A DNA stretch of 64,000 nucleotides. It comes from Siderastrea radians (lineage: Eukaryota > Cnidaria > Anthozoa > Scleractinia > Rhizangiidae). This document shows, in pieces, positions 1 through 12,505 of the stretch; the first letter of the stretch is position 1; every line of letters begins with the position of its first letter. The notes beneath the pieces are model-generated. The model ran no database searches. It saw only the letters and a program-made list of their open reading frames with translations, and was not told the DNA's origin. The stretch lies in NCBI GenBank assembly GCA_964017195.1, contig OZ024887.1, positions 2,670,881 to 2,734,880 of the forward strand. The letters run 5' to 3'. Both the position numbers and the translations under genes were made by a program.

Positions 1-3000
1 TATCCCCGCCCTGCGATGACCCTATTAATACGATCATTCCGTTTCCACGGCGACTTATTTTCGGCCCATAATACGGAAAGTACAGTCGTTTTCTTGTCCA
101 CTCTGTATAATGAATTCCCGTTTAAAATCTGACCACATATTCAAGGCCTGTCGGCCGTGGTCGGATTAACAGGTTCCACAGCATACTCTAGCCTACAATT
201 GGATACACAACACGTACATTGTTTTTCTTAAGAAAAAAAAAACAGCAACAAAAGCTCGATCACCTCCTCGTGTTCCCGCTAGTTAATTGAACTGAATTCG
301 GAGCTTTCTGTCTGACCTGTCGCTCGTAATTTGTGCGGGCATGCAAACCGGGCAAAGGTTTCTCAGTAATTTTATGACTGTTATTACGTGACGATTGTGA
401 ATGACATTAAGCTCCCCGTCCATACTTTCCTGGTTGTATGAAGGACTGAAGGCGTGGTCTGAGTGAGCCTTGCATGTGGCCAGGCGCGTCTTTCTGAGCC
501 GGAGGTCCGTATTAAACTAGGGAGAAGTCATGAAAGTTCTTGCTCTTTTCCCAGTCAGATGTAATCTAACATCTATGTCACATTTCAATTGGGACGAATG
601 TAATTAAACTCATTGAGCAAAGATGATTGCGCTTTACTTTCCACTATCACTAAAATGAAGCCCAACAATATAGAAACCCCCTCTCCCCGTGAAAAGGGAG
701 TACTCCACTGTATTGACGTTTGTATTAGATATTATTATCTTTTGAGTTTTGTCCTAACGAGACAGACTGATAATCTTGATGCATGTTTACTCTGGCTAGT
801 TGAACTTGCTGAAATATTGGCCGATTTTATTTTCCCTTCAGTGTTGACCAGCCTGGCAATTACTGGTTTAGTTTCACATTTGTGAAGTCTACTGCATGAG
901 TATTTCCACAAGGCAACAAAGAGTAATATAACAGTTTCTTTTCGCGTTACATTTGTGGGCCTCAAATCAAACTGGATTTTTTACTGGGTTTGTACGAATT
1001 TTGATCTGATTCAGGGTAAAGTGATTTCAGCGACCTTTCTGGAGCTTAGATTTGAAACAATGAGCGTGGAATTAACGTTAACAAATTATATAAAAGCTGT
1101 GACAATTTCTACATTCATCTAGCAGAGGTCGCGAGGTCCACAGTCTTCTCTGCATGATTATTTAAGCTAACCATAGCTTTTTATACACTTAAAATGCGGG
1201 GTATTGAAAGAAAAGGGTGGTCTCACTGGGAGACCAATTTATAAGCCGAAGGAATTACTTACAATGCTTAAGTTTTAATATAAACTTGACTTCACAGGAA
1301 ATTGGTGGAGTTGTGTTTCTGTTCAAGAGCCTTCTGGGTGGCTTCATCTGAAAGTGAAACTTATGCAAAGTCCTTGAGTGTAATCGACGTCAGTCGATAC
1401 TTCATGAAGGCTTCTCTTTCGTTGGCTGTTTCAAAATTTATCTTCCCTGTTCTCAGTTTTCTCATGTTTTTTAGATTATTTTTTTCCTTTTTTAATGAAA
1501 TGCTTTAATAATTAGTAGTAAACTGTTGTTTTTCTCCCTGAGGAGCAAAGCTTTTATCAAATTTTGGAGGGAGCTTTATTTACAAATTAGCATTTTTTGA
1601 GGGTTCAGGGGGGTTTAAATTTCTGAGGCAGTTTAGATTCTCAGACGGTCGCTCCCTCTTAGCGTGAAAGCGAGTAATTTCGGACCGTCTGACAGCTAGG
1701 CTACAGTAGGTTCAGAGAGCTTAGTTATGGAAAAACAACAACTGGAATTCACGACGTAAAGAAAGAAAGAACCTAACTGTTAGCTTTCATTCATTCAAGA
1801 CAAGACTTATGATAAGACAAAAATGGTTCTTGTCTTGTCATTAAGCCAAAGTAAGCATGACAGCCTCTATGATCTAAAGTTTGCTGTATTTCTATTTCGT
1901 CGCTTTCTTCAGTGATTCGAGGAGGAGATTTTGCTATCAGGTAGACCCGTGTTATGATTACCTTAAAACCCCTTTTTATTTTGGTATTCTCGGTGAATAC
2001 CAGTTCAACAATGGATGAAATAACAAGAAAGCCCAATTGGGAAAACGGCTTGGAACTAAATCAAATAACAGATCCAAATTTAGAAATTTTCCCGGCATAC
2101 AGCACATCATTATAATCAACAAGTTAGCGCACCATGTTTTCGCTTTCTTCGGAAATTCGTCCGATACGCGGAAGGCGACTTTTGCCAGCGCACGCAGGAA
2201 CTGAAAAACAAAAACAAAAACAAGAAAAAGAAAGAGGGACTGGTTAAACATTTGCTATGACTTGTTCATTCTTTCGTCTCCTCTCATTACCATGGTTGCT
2301 AATTATAAGGGTCTAGAAATATCAGTCAAAAATGACCCAGTGACACCTTTTTCAACTTAGTTTGGTAGTAGAATGCAAAACAGTTCGTATTGTAGTATGT
2401 GCAAGTTTCGGTCCACGATCCGGCTTACGAACCCGCGCTATCAAGGAACAAAAAACTAAAGCTAACGTGAATCTGGTGAGTGAGATTGGGGAGAAACGCG
2501 CTAGAAATGCTCTCCGCTTCCAGCGCTCCGCTCCTCGCCAGTAACAGTACATTTTTGGCGATTCGAATTTTGATAGAAGAAAAGCGACAGTTTCGAAGTT
2601 TAGTTTGGTGATGGACAAAGGAGATAACCCACAGCAATCGTACTCAAAACATGTTACCATTTGTAGGAGAATACCACAAGATTGTACTTTCTAGAAATAC
2701 TGTCAAGAAATATTTTTTTAATATATTTTATATACTTGTGTATTTTATTTTACTTTTATTATTTTTAGTTATTTATTACATTAATCTCAGTTGTTTGACA
2801 TTTAATCTCAAAATACAGTAAACTCGCAAAACGTCAACAGTGTGGTGATTTCAGGTAAATGATTGTGCAACAGACCAACTGTTTTTGATGAGGATCACAA
2901 GAGAAAACAAGAAAAGCCCCAGGGGCATTGGACCCCGCCGTTGTTTTCCCTCCCCCCAGGGTGCAAAATGTAATACGGTCACTCAAGATACGAGCCCAAG

Positions 3001-3007
3001 TGGTGTA

Positions 3008-4697
3008 ATTTTTTAAGTTGGGGATTTATCGTACCTTTGACGTGTTTGCTGCCATTCCCCCCCTAAACGTCTTCTTTGCACCCGTCTCCCTGTGAAAACA
3101 TGAATCCCTGATAGTATGAACCCTACCCCCCCCCATTCCTAGCCTTCGCGAAGAAGAACGTGACAAAATATTTTGACCATAGCGTGACTCAGTTACGTCA
3201 CCTTTTTTTTTAAACGAACTGACATCTCAGCGTATAAGTTCTAAATAACAAGTACACGGAAGTTTAAATAGCTTCATTGCAAGTTGGAAAAGAAACTTAT
3301 CCTAAAATGTAAAGGAAATGGGTATCTACTGAAAAAAAAAGTTAAAGTCGATTTTTAGGCCATGATTCAATAAGTGATTTGGATCAAGGAACGTACTTCA
3401 CTGAATTTCAATGACGCAATGTTTACTTGCCAAGGCACGTAACATGAATTGTTGGCTTTCAAAGCTCGCTAGCACTTTCGTCCTTGCTCTAGTCGAAGAG
3501 AAGTTAGCTCCATTGAATTCCTTGTACTTTTCTATACACGTTTCCCTAAAAAGTTTGACGAAGCAAAGCAAAACAGAACTGCCATTAGGGAAGGTACGTT
3601 TTTTCTTGGGAGGGGGGGGGGGGGGCTGGGCCCTCAGAGGGGAGGGTCATCAGTGAAAGCGAGCACCAAAAGGGGAGGGCCATACCTCATGTGAGCTGTT
3701 CAAGGTAGGGTCACACATCTTTTCCAGAACTTTTGTGATGTTGCTTTCCATTTTTCTTACAGATTAAGTTTTTCTTTTCACCTACTTTGATTTAATTTGG
3801 TGTTTTATTATAGGTACTTGGTTACATTTCTACGTGTATATTATGCCATGGCACATAGTTTTGCTCGGATGACTCCTTTTCTGTCCGTATCGAGAAGTAC
3901 TTGACTCAGGTATCATTTCTTCAGCTTCTTGCTGTTGGCTATCCGCTGCCTGATCTCCTGAGTCGTTTAGTTCTGAAGAGTTACTAGTAGATTCAACAAT
4001 GCGCTCTAGGCTGTCAGAAATGTAGGAAATATTTGTTTTTGAGAGGCAGATTTCGCATGCTAAACAAAGAAACCTTTCTGTTAAAATAACCAACAGCAAT
4101 GCCGGCTAGTCGGAGAAAGAAGCGCGTGTATTTTCCCTTAGATATTTTATGTTCAAAACTTTTATAATACTCAAATACTTCCATATTCAAACTTCAGCTA
4201 TAAAACGTAAATATCCCACACTGATTGTTCGCATTTTCCTTGTTTCAGCGCGCACACATTCAATATCGAGATATATTCATATTCAAACACTTTGCGTTCA
4301 CAAGCGAAACGTTCTGAGGTTTCTACAGCATGGAACATACCATGTAGTAGTGAGGGGAGGGTCGCACTTTTGTCAGTCACCTAAAGGTGGGGGGTGAGGA
4401 GTTTTTTTTATCAAAACGCAAAGGAGGGCCAACACTTCTTTGGGAAAAAATACCAAAATTCCCCAGCCCTTCTCCTACGTACCTTCCCCAAAAATGCTTG
4501 CATTTCCATGTTGAATAATGTCTGTTTAGCAGGCTCGGGTATCGAATCGGCGCCTTTCAAAGCTTTTTAGCATCTTTGTCCTTGCTCTCGTCGAAGAGAT
4601 TTTAAGGCCATTCTATCCCTAGTAATTTTCTACACCGTCGTTCATGAAGATTTTAGCGAATCGATCCTAAAGGACTGGAGACATTGCTTATGTTGAC
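3008..4697. other. Extra block in copy A, absent from copy B
   Basis: Copy B passes directly from GTGGTGTAG to GGAAGTTTGCAA, whereas copy A has about 1.7 kb between the matching points. The block contains an inverted-repeat element (3588-4488). That element is flanked by two diverged direct repeats, about 3445-3570 and 4546-4670, which share TTTCAAAGCT and TCCTTGCTCT followed by GTCGAAGAGA. Insertion into copy A and loss from copy B are both possible. Confidence 0.8.
3588..4488. mobile_element. Inverted-repeat DNA element, copy 1 (about 0.9 kb)
   Basis: It starts with GGGAAGGTACGT and ends with ACGTACCTTCCC, a perfect 12-bp terminal inverted repeat. A related copy starts at 62288 and runs off the window. 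A minus-strand frame at 3830-4099 (89 residues, acidic and glutamine-rich, with the run QAADSQQQEAEE) is shared with the second copy and may be left over from an element-encoded exon. No transposase domain is visible. The flanking bases (TTA left, CAA right) do not form a clean target duplication. Confidence 0.65.
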
Positions 4698-4822
4698 CGA
4701 AAGTTTGCAACACATATTTGTTTGGCCGAGGGAACTCTGAGGCAAGCCACCACCAAGAAAACAAAAAATGGGTATTACTAGACCCCGTCCTGACGGCGGG
4801 GTAAAAAAAAAAAAAAAAAAAT

Positions 4823-4933
4823 TGCTCCCGGCGGGGTTTGAACCCGCGACCTTCGCATTACTTCAGCACCCTCGGCGGTTGCCGCCAATACTGCTTATAA
4901 GTACGACGCTCTAACCGACTGTGCTACGGGAGC
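4823..4933 (-). tRNA. tRNA-Ile(UAU), intron-containing, copy A
   Basis: On the minus strand the acceptor arms GCTCCCG and CGGGAGC pair fully, with discriminator A. The anticodon loop CTTATA continues after the intron with A, giving anticodon UAU (complement of 4897-4899). A 37-nt intron (4859-4895) sits between positions 37 and 38, the usual site, and contains a GGCGG-CAA-CCGCC hairpin. The anticodon stem TCGTA/TGCGA is intact with one G-U pair. The T arm is GCGGG-TTCAAAC-CCCGC. On the minus strand the gene is followed at once by a run of about 20 T, a strong RNA polymerase III terminator. Introns in tRNA-Ile(UAU) genes are known in animals. Confidence 0.93.
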
Positions 4934-4939
4934 TGGCTG

Positions 4940-7900
4940 GTTGAAGAGAGGTCTTCTAGTAATTGTGATTATTTTAAAAATTCTAAATCTCGGTTATTGA
5001 ATTTCTAAGCTTTCCGGATAACCCGCTTTTTCATGGCATTAGGAAACTGGATGCCATTGTTAATTATTTTGTGCTGCAAAACTGAGAGAAAAACTACGTA
5101 CTACACAGGGTATTCAGACCTAGTCTTTTCCTAGCCTTTTTTTTTCAGTTTATTTTATTTCAGTTCGTTCTTTCTTTCTTTCTTTCTTTCTTCTACGTTT
5201 CTCAAAATTTTTACTACCAATTTTAAACATGTTCTAGCATAATTTTATCAATCAAATTTTGGCTGTTGTATCTGTTTAGTATAGGGAGTCATAAGATACT
5301 TTGGCATGTTTTCTTCATCCTTTAAGTGGCTTTTTAATTTACTTTAATTTTTGTGCACTGTTCCCATTTTTGCTTTGGGAATGTTCCCATTAAGGGATGA
5401 TTGTTCCTCTTTGGAGTGGTTCTCTTAGCATTTTAGGAACAAATTGCTGTTAAAAATAGGAACAAAGTGTTCATTTAGAGCTAAAAAGAACCTTTTGTTC
5501 CGAATTTTTAACATTGAAAGGAACTTTTTGTTCCTAAATGATCGGCTTAGGAACAAGTGTTGCCAATGGTGTTGTTCCTCTTTTATCATTTTGGTCCTTT
5601 TAAATCGCTTGAGGAACAATTGTTCCTATTAATGCGTTCCCTTTGAGAGTGGCTGTTCCTTTATGCTGACATGAGGAACTTTTGTTCCCAATTACTTACG
5701 TTCCTTTTGAATTCTTGTAAAGGAACGTTTGTTCCTTTCTATCGTTGTTCCTGCTTTGAAAATTGGTTCCTATTTATTCATTTGAGGAACAATTGTTCCC
5801 ATTAATGGTTCCGTTTTGAATGAAATGTTCCTTTTTATAGGCGCATGGAACAGTTTGTTCCTAACCATTAGTTCCTATTTATGTAAAATGGTTCCTATTA
5901 AGAAATTACAGTTCCTTTGTACATCTTCTCCAACAGAAACATTCTTCTTTTCTTGCCATCTATGATTTTATCGCTTTTTAATTGGCAAAACGTTTGGTGT
6001 AGTGTTTTAAGTTTCAAGCAACACGGAGCAGAGTCAATAGCAGATTGTAAGAGACTTTTCGAGGCGCTTATAGACTTGTCCAGGCAAGATTGAACATTGC
6101 ACCAACGCCTTTTCTCACATTGAATTTGTAAATGTATTTAAGAATAATGAAGAAGTTATGGTGACCCAACCCAAGGTTACGCGCGGTTGCGTCTCCCGCC
6201 TCCTTTCTCTACTCGGTGTACTAAAAAATGTGATATACTACAGGTATCAGTGATTTTTAAACTTCAAAACTGCTCACTTGAGAATGCAAATGTTAACTTA
6301 ATCATGATTCCAACATCGATATTTTTGGCGGATAGCCGATGACCCATGCCGGTCGCAACCAACATCGCAAAAGGCAACTGCGCACGAAACAGTCACCCTT
6401 AAGGCTTGATTATTGGCACGTAAACTGTGGCTTAATGGCGCTACTATGGAATATCATATCTTGGCGTTTACAGTGCAAGGGTGGTTGCAAACTTGATCGC
6501 TGTTTAATTGGACCATTCAGTAAATAGCTCGTAAGATTTGCGGTGGTCAAGCGTTTTACCGCAATTAACTCCGGCTCCGGTTGTTTAAAAGCCGATTAAA
6601 ATTAATCCATGATTCTCTTAATGAAATAAGCCGCAACGTGAGAAATAAGTAAAGAGCGAGAAATTTCCCCTTTTCTGGCCCTTTCTCGCGTTTCGTCTTT
6701 GCACTTGCACGTTTCATTCAACCGTTCGTGATTGCCTTGCAGCTACAGTTTGTGGCAACAACGCAGACGTGCTCATGGCGGTTTTAAATCCACTTTCTCA
6801 GTGGCCGCCACTGTTAAAATACAGCTTATTACAGCTGGAGATTAAAGTTTAAATTGAAACTGAGGCCCGCTAAAACAACATAAAGTTACGTTTGAAGATA
6901 CGTTTTTTATGAATCTGAATAATCCCACTTTGAACAGCTTGTTGCTGGTGTTCACCCATCTCAGACACGCACTTGTAGTACAGGATAGAAGCTATGTAGA
7001 CAAGAGGCGACTCGAATTCTGAGCTTATAATCAAATGGGATTCAACCTGCCCGTCTCCTAAAGAAATAGAGGTAGTAGTAACCTAATTTTGGCCCTGATA
7101 ACAAACATGTACAGATAATATCGACTAAATAACGCTGCCAAAATAATAGATAAAGGAGTAAACGACTTAATGAGGATCACAACCATAAAAATATTTTTAC
7201 GGTGAAGTGTGTCTTTTGAAATCAAATTTCGCATAGAAGATAAGTTTCGATTGCCTTCCTCACTAGCTACACAAACTATTGAACATATCGCCAAAGTTTA
7301 TTTTTCACTGGTTTCCAAGCAACAATGTTGCCATAGCAACGACAACGCATTAACTCTCGTCAAACACTTTATAGCAAAACTTTAAGAATTTGAACCACTC
7401 AACCTGCACAAGTTAAAGGCAAACTTAGAAAAAATCGCAAGACTGTCTTCAAGTAAATCATGAATCACTTTTTACGGGCTGACTTTGGTCATTCCGGCAT
7501 TTACCTTTTTCTCTTCTCTGTTCATAGATCTTTTATGATAGCAAAACATTCTAAGTATACATTGACCTTGCTAGGTGGCTGCGGTTTTAAGATCTCATGT
7601 TATGTTTGGCTAACTGCTAGACCAACGGACGAAAATTACAAAAATCTGAACCCTGAACCTCCTTGACACGTACATGCAACCATTTGTACGGAGTCATCTA
7701 AACCGCGCTGGTTACATCCGCTACTGTGTAAACCGGGCTAATCAATAAATCGAGAGAGCTTATAACACAAAACACTAATAAGAATATAAAGAAGTAAAAT
7801 TGGTTTTTATCTAGGCCTTTGATTAAGTTCAACTTCCAGTTACTGGAACTTAGAAGTGTTTGTTTTCAAGAGCGAGGGGAACAACCGCGGAATCCCTCGT

Positions 7901-9000
7901 ATAAATTGCCGGCAAGAAGCTTGCTGTAGCCGCGCCAGTGGAAAGAAGGGGCGAAGAAGAGTGCTCTGTTTCGGCTCATCGCTCAGCTTCACTTTAACAA
8001 CATCGCCATCTACGCATGCTAAACCACAACAAAAACCTCATTTTGCGTGTTTTTCAGATAGGAAGTACGTAAGAGCAAGAGAGTTGTATTAAAAGTTCCG
8101 TGACTCGGTTCGGCGAACATGACTCGGAAAGAAGCAGCTGCCAACATTGATAATACCGACTTTCCTTCTCTTTCTGTATTAACGTGCTACGTCTGTTGAG
8201 TTTCGAGCACGTTCTTTACAACTGATCACTTGAAAACTGAAGGGAAACCGTGCAATTACGAAAATGTCGATATTAGTGTCGGATGACTGAAGAACATAGC
8301 TTTGCAACCTGACTGCCAATTTTGGTTGTAGATCGTAGTACAGAGTCTAACTTGTCAGACATGCCTTTGTTTGATTCTCAGAACTTAAATCATTCGGGCG
8401 CAGGAAAAGATGCCTTTCCTTTTCAGTGCCTAGGTAAAATTGGGGTCTTACTAATGTTGTGAAAAGTGGATGAAAAAATAGCCTGCATCAAAAATAGCCG
8501 TTGTTGTGGGTATGAGCCTGCTCACGTTTAACCGCAATTAACTCCACAACCCTACTGGTTCCGGTTCAGTTACCGATTTTTGCTATAATTCTATAATCCT
8601 TGTAGAATTCAACCAACACTCGTGTTAGCCGCAGAACTTGAATCTTAAGGTAACAAGATTTGCATTCTCTTTCCTTCCCGGTCTCTATTCCCTTTCATTT
8701 CCGCCTTTGCTGCTTCCACTCAGCCAGGTTAAAGCTACCGAGTAGAAAGTTTAATGATGACTTCAATCCCCTTTCTTAAAAGTTTCTTTTTGATCGGCGA
8801 CATGCATCGGTTTCAAGAAAACAGTGGAAGTCCGAGGTGAAGCCAAACTCTAACAGCGTCAACTGATATGTTTTGAAAAATCAACTTTTTAATCCTTCTT
8901 TTGAACAACCGACTTTGGTCAGTTAACGGAAAGCACTTGCGCGATTAACTTTAGTCAGATAAAAACCCTGCTTTCGTTCTTTGCAATTCCTAAGCCCTGT
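4940..9000. other. Spacer between the duplicated segments
   Basis: About 4 kb with no supported gene. It holds the end of copy A homology (to about 5195), the GGAAC/GTTCC minisatellite (5377-5919), and AT-rich sequence with short frames lacking domains. Short similar stretches recur, such as CCGCAATTAACTCC near 6560 and 8532, hinting at older internal duplication. Confidence 0.6.
5377..5919. repeat. Minisatellite with GGAAC-N4-GTTCC palindromic core
   Basis: About nine diverged units of roughly 60-65 bp. Each carries a core of the form GGAAC, four variable bases, GTTCC (for example GGAACAATTGTTCC), then one or more further GTTCC motifs spaced by TTTGA-type sequence. The core keeps its symmetry while the central four bases vary. 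The array lies just past the end of copy A homology and has no counterpart after copy B. Confidence 0.75.
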
Positions 9001-12000
9001 TATCCCCGCCCTGCGATGACCCTATTAATACGATCATTCCGTTTCCACGGCGACTTATTTTCGGCCCGTAATACGGAAAGTAAAGTCGTTTTCTTGTCTA
9101 CTCTGTATAACGAATTCCCGTTTAAAATCTGACCACATATTCAAGGCCTGTCGGCCGTGGTCGGATTAACAGGTTCCACAGCATACTCTAGACTACAATT
9201 GGATACACAACACGTACATTGTTTTTCTTCAGAAAAAAAAAAACAGCAACAAAAGCTCGATCACTTCCTCGTGTTCCCGCTAGTTAATTGAACTCAATTC
9301 GGAGCTTTCTGTCTGACCTGTCGCTCGTAATTTGTGCGGACATGCAAACCGGGCAAAGGTTTCTCAGTAATTTTATGACTGTTATTACGTGACGATTGTG
9401 AATGACATTAAGCTCCCCGTCCATACTTTCCTGGTTGTATGAAGGACTGAAGGCGTGGTCTGAGTGAGCCTTGCATGTGGCCAGGCGCGTCTTTCTGAGC
9501 CGGAGGTCCGTATTAAACTAGGGAGAAGTCATGAAAGTTCTTACTCTTTTCCCAGTCAGATGTAATCTAACATCTATGTCACATTTCAATTGCGACGAAT
9601 GTAATTAAACTCATTGAGCAAAGATGATTGCGCTTTACTTTCCACTATCACTAAAATGAAGCCCAACAATATAGAAACCCCCTCTCCCCGTGAAAAGGGA
9701 GTACTCCACTGTATTGACGTTTGTATTAGATATTATTATCTTTTGAGTTTTGTCCTAACGAGACAGACTGATAATCTTGATGCATGTTTACTCTGGCTAG
9801 TTGAACTTGCTGAAATATTGGCCGATTTTATTTTCCCTTCAGTGTTGACCAGCCTGGCAATTACTGGTTTAGTTTCACATTTGTGAAGTCTACTGCATGA
9901 GTATTTCCACAAGGCAACAAAGAGTAATATAACAGTTTCTTTTTGCGTTACACTTGTGGGCCTCAAATCAAACTGGTCTTGAGGATTTTTTACTGAGTTT
10001 GTACGAATTTTGATCTGATTCAGGGTAAAGTGATTTCAGCGACTTTTCTGGAGCTTAGATTTGAAACAATGAGAGTGGAATTAACGTTAACAAATTATAT
10101 AAAAGCTGTGACAATTTCTACATTCATCTAGCAGAGGTCGCGAGGTCCACAGTCTTCTCTGCATGATTATTGAAGTTAACAATAGCTTTGGATACACTTA
10201 AAATGCGGGGTATTGAAAGAAAAGGGTGGTCTCACTGGGAGACCAATTTATAAGCTGAAGGAATTACTTACAATGCTTAAGTTTTAATATAAACTTGACT
10301 TCACAGGAAATTGGTGGAGTTGTGTTTCTGTTCAAGAGCCTTCTGGGTGGCTTCATCTGAAAGTGAAACTTATGCAAAGTCCTTGAGTGTAATCGACGTC
10401 AGTCGATACTTCATGAAGGCTTCTCTTTCGTTGGCTGTTTCAAAATTTATCTTCCCTGTTCTCATTTTTGCTCATGTTTTTTAGATTGTTTTTTCCTTTT
10501 TTAATGTAAATGCTTTAATAATTAGTAGTAAACTGTTGTTTTTCTCCCTGAGGAGCAAAGCTTTTATCAAATTTTTCAGGGAGCTTTATTTACAAATTAA
10601 CATTTTTTGAGGGTTCAGGGGGGTTAAATTTCTGAGGCAGTTTAGATTCTCAGACGTTCGCTCCCTCCTAGCGTGAAAGCAAGTGAGTTCGGACCGTCTG
10701 ACAGCTAGGCTACAGTAGGTTCAGAGAGCTTAGTTATGGAAAAACAACAACTGGAATTCACGACGTAAAGAAAGAAAGAACCTAACTGTTAGCTTTGATT
10801 CATTCAAGACAAGACTTATGATAAGACAAAAATGGTTCTTGTCTTGTCATTAAGCCAAAGTAAGCATGACAGCCTCTATGATCTAAAGTTTGCTGTATTT
10901 CTATTTCGTCGCTTTCTTCAGTGATTCGAGGACGAGATTTTGCTGTCAGGTAGACCAGTGTTATGATTAACTTAAAACCCATTTTCATTTTGGTATTCTC
11001 GGTGAATACCAGTTCAACAATGGATGAAATAGCAAGAAAGCCGAATTGGGAAAACGGCTTGGAACTAAATCAAATAACAGATCCAAATTTGGAAATTTTC
11101 CCGGCATACAGCACATCATTATAATCAACAAGTTAGCACACCATGTTTTCGCTTTCTTCGGAAATTCGTCCGATACGCGGAAGGCGACTTTTGCCAGCGC
11201 ACACAGGAACTGAAAAACAAAAACAAAAACAAGAAAGAACAAAAGACGGACTGGTGAAACATTTGCTATGACTTGTTCATTCTTTCTCCTCTCATTACCA
11301 TGGTTGCTAATTATAAGGGTCTAGAAATATCAGTCAAAAATGACCCAGTGACACCTTTTTCAACTTAGTTTGGTAGTAGAATGCAAAACAGTTCGTATTG
11401 TAGTATGTGCAAGTTTCGGTCCACGATCCGGCTTACGAACCCGCGCTATCAAGGAACAAAAAACTAAAGCTAGCGTGAATCTGGTGAGTGAGATTGGGGA
11501 GAAACGCGCTAGAAATGCTCTTCGCTTCCAGCGCTCCGCTCCTCGCCAGTAACAGTACATTTTTGGGGATTCGAATTTTGATAGAAGAAAAGCGACAGTT
11601 TCGAAGTTTAGTTTGGTGATGGACAAAGGAGATAACCCACAGCAATCGTACTCAAAATACCACAAGATTGTATTTTCTATAAGTACTGTCAAGAAATATT
11701 TTTTAATATATTTTATATGCTTGTGTATTTCATTTTACTTTATTTTTAGTTATTTATTACATTAAGCTCAGTTGTTTCACATTTAATCTCAAAATACAGT
11801 AAACTCGCAAAACGTCGACAGTGTGGTGATTTTAGGTAAATGATTGTGGAACAGGTCAACTGTTTTTGATGAGGATCACAAGAGAAAACAAGAAAAGCCC
11901 CAGCGGCATTGGACCCCACCTTTGTTCTCCCTCCCCTCAGGATGCAAAATATATTACGGTCACTCAAGATACGAGGCCAAGTGGTGTAGCGGAAGTTTGC

Positions 12001-12505
12001 AATGAATATTTGTTTGGCCAAGGTAAAACCGGAGGTCTGGGGCAAGTGACCGTCAACATAAACGAAAAATGGGTATTACTAGACCCCGGCCGTCCTGACG
12101 GCGGGGTAAAAAAAATAATAAAAAATTGCTCCCGGCGGGGTTCGAACCCGCGACCTTCTCATTACTTCAGCACCCTCGGCGGTTGCCGCCAATACTGCTT
12201 ATAAGTACGACGCTCTAACCGATTGTGCTACGGGAGCTGGGTGATCGAAAAGAGGGCTTCTAGTAATAGTGATTATTTTAAAAATTCTAAATCTCGGTTA
12301 TTGAATTTCTAAGTTTTCCGGATAACCCGCTTTTTCATGGCATAAGGAAACTGGATGCCATTGTTAATTATTTGGTGCTGCAAAACTGAGAGAAAAACTA
12401 CGTACTACACAGGATATTTAGACCTAGTCTTTTCCTAGCCTTTTTTTCAGTTTCTTTTATTTCAGTTCTTTCTTTCTTTCTTTCTTTCTTTTTCTTTCTT
12501 TCTTA
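9001..12505. repeat. Duplicated segment, copy B
   Basis: Second copy of the segment starting at base 1, in the same orientation. The offset is 9000 at the first base and drifts by a few bases through indels. It ends in a CTTT tract (about 12467-12505), as does copy A. It lacks the 1.7 kb block of copy A. The sequence beyond it differs from that beyond copy A. Confidence 0.93.
12127..12237 (-). tRNA. tRNA-Ile(UAU), intron-containing, copy B
   Basis: Same structure as the copy at 4823-4933: acceptor GCTCCCG/CGGGAGC, anticodon UAU (complement of 12201-12203), and the same 37-nt intron (12163-12199). The T loop is the canonical TTCGAAC. One change, C41 to A (12159), breaks a pair in the anticodon stem (TCGTA/TGAGA), so this copy may splice or function less well. 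The downstream T run is interrupted (T5, ATTA, T8) but should still terminate polymerase III. Confidence 0.88.

Larger units (their letters stand above)
1..5195. repeat. Duplicated segment, copy A (left end outside window)
   Basis: Bases 1-3007 and about 4698-5195 align nearly base for base with 9001-12505. Differences are scattered single bases and small indels, plus one extra block of about 1.7 kb (about 3008-4697) found only here. The homology runs through the tRNA gene and stops in a CTTT microsatellite (about 5168-5191). Both copies have only short open frames with no recognisable domain, so apart from the tRNA I see no gene. The left boundary is cut by the window start. Confidence 0.93.

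Noticed and set aside
613..885. 90-residue open frame repeated identically at 9614-9886
   Set aside because: Identity only reflects the segmental duplication. The opposite strand is also open and no domain, splice signal or codon pattern supports it.
1352..1478. Minus-strand frame ending KINFETANEREAFMKYRL and then TSITLKDFA
   Set aside because: It looks protein-like, but it is only 34 codons, has a stop just upstream, and is frameshifted in copy B by a one-base difference.
2352..2660. 102-codon minus frame, also in copy B (11360-11692)
   Set aside because: Its N-terminus differs between copies, and overlapping frames are open on both strands. No recognisable domain.
5377..5919. Steroid-receptor response elements (GGAACA-N3-TGTTCC)
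   Set aside because: The spacing between half-sites is not the 3 bases that such receptors need.
11866..12204. 112-codon plus frame running into the tRNA
   Set aside because: It reads through the tRNA gene antisense, including the T-arm complement. Not coding.
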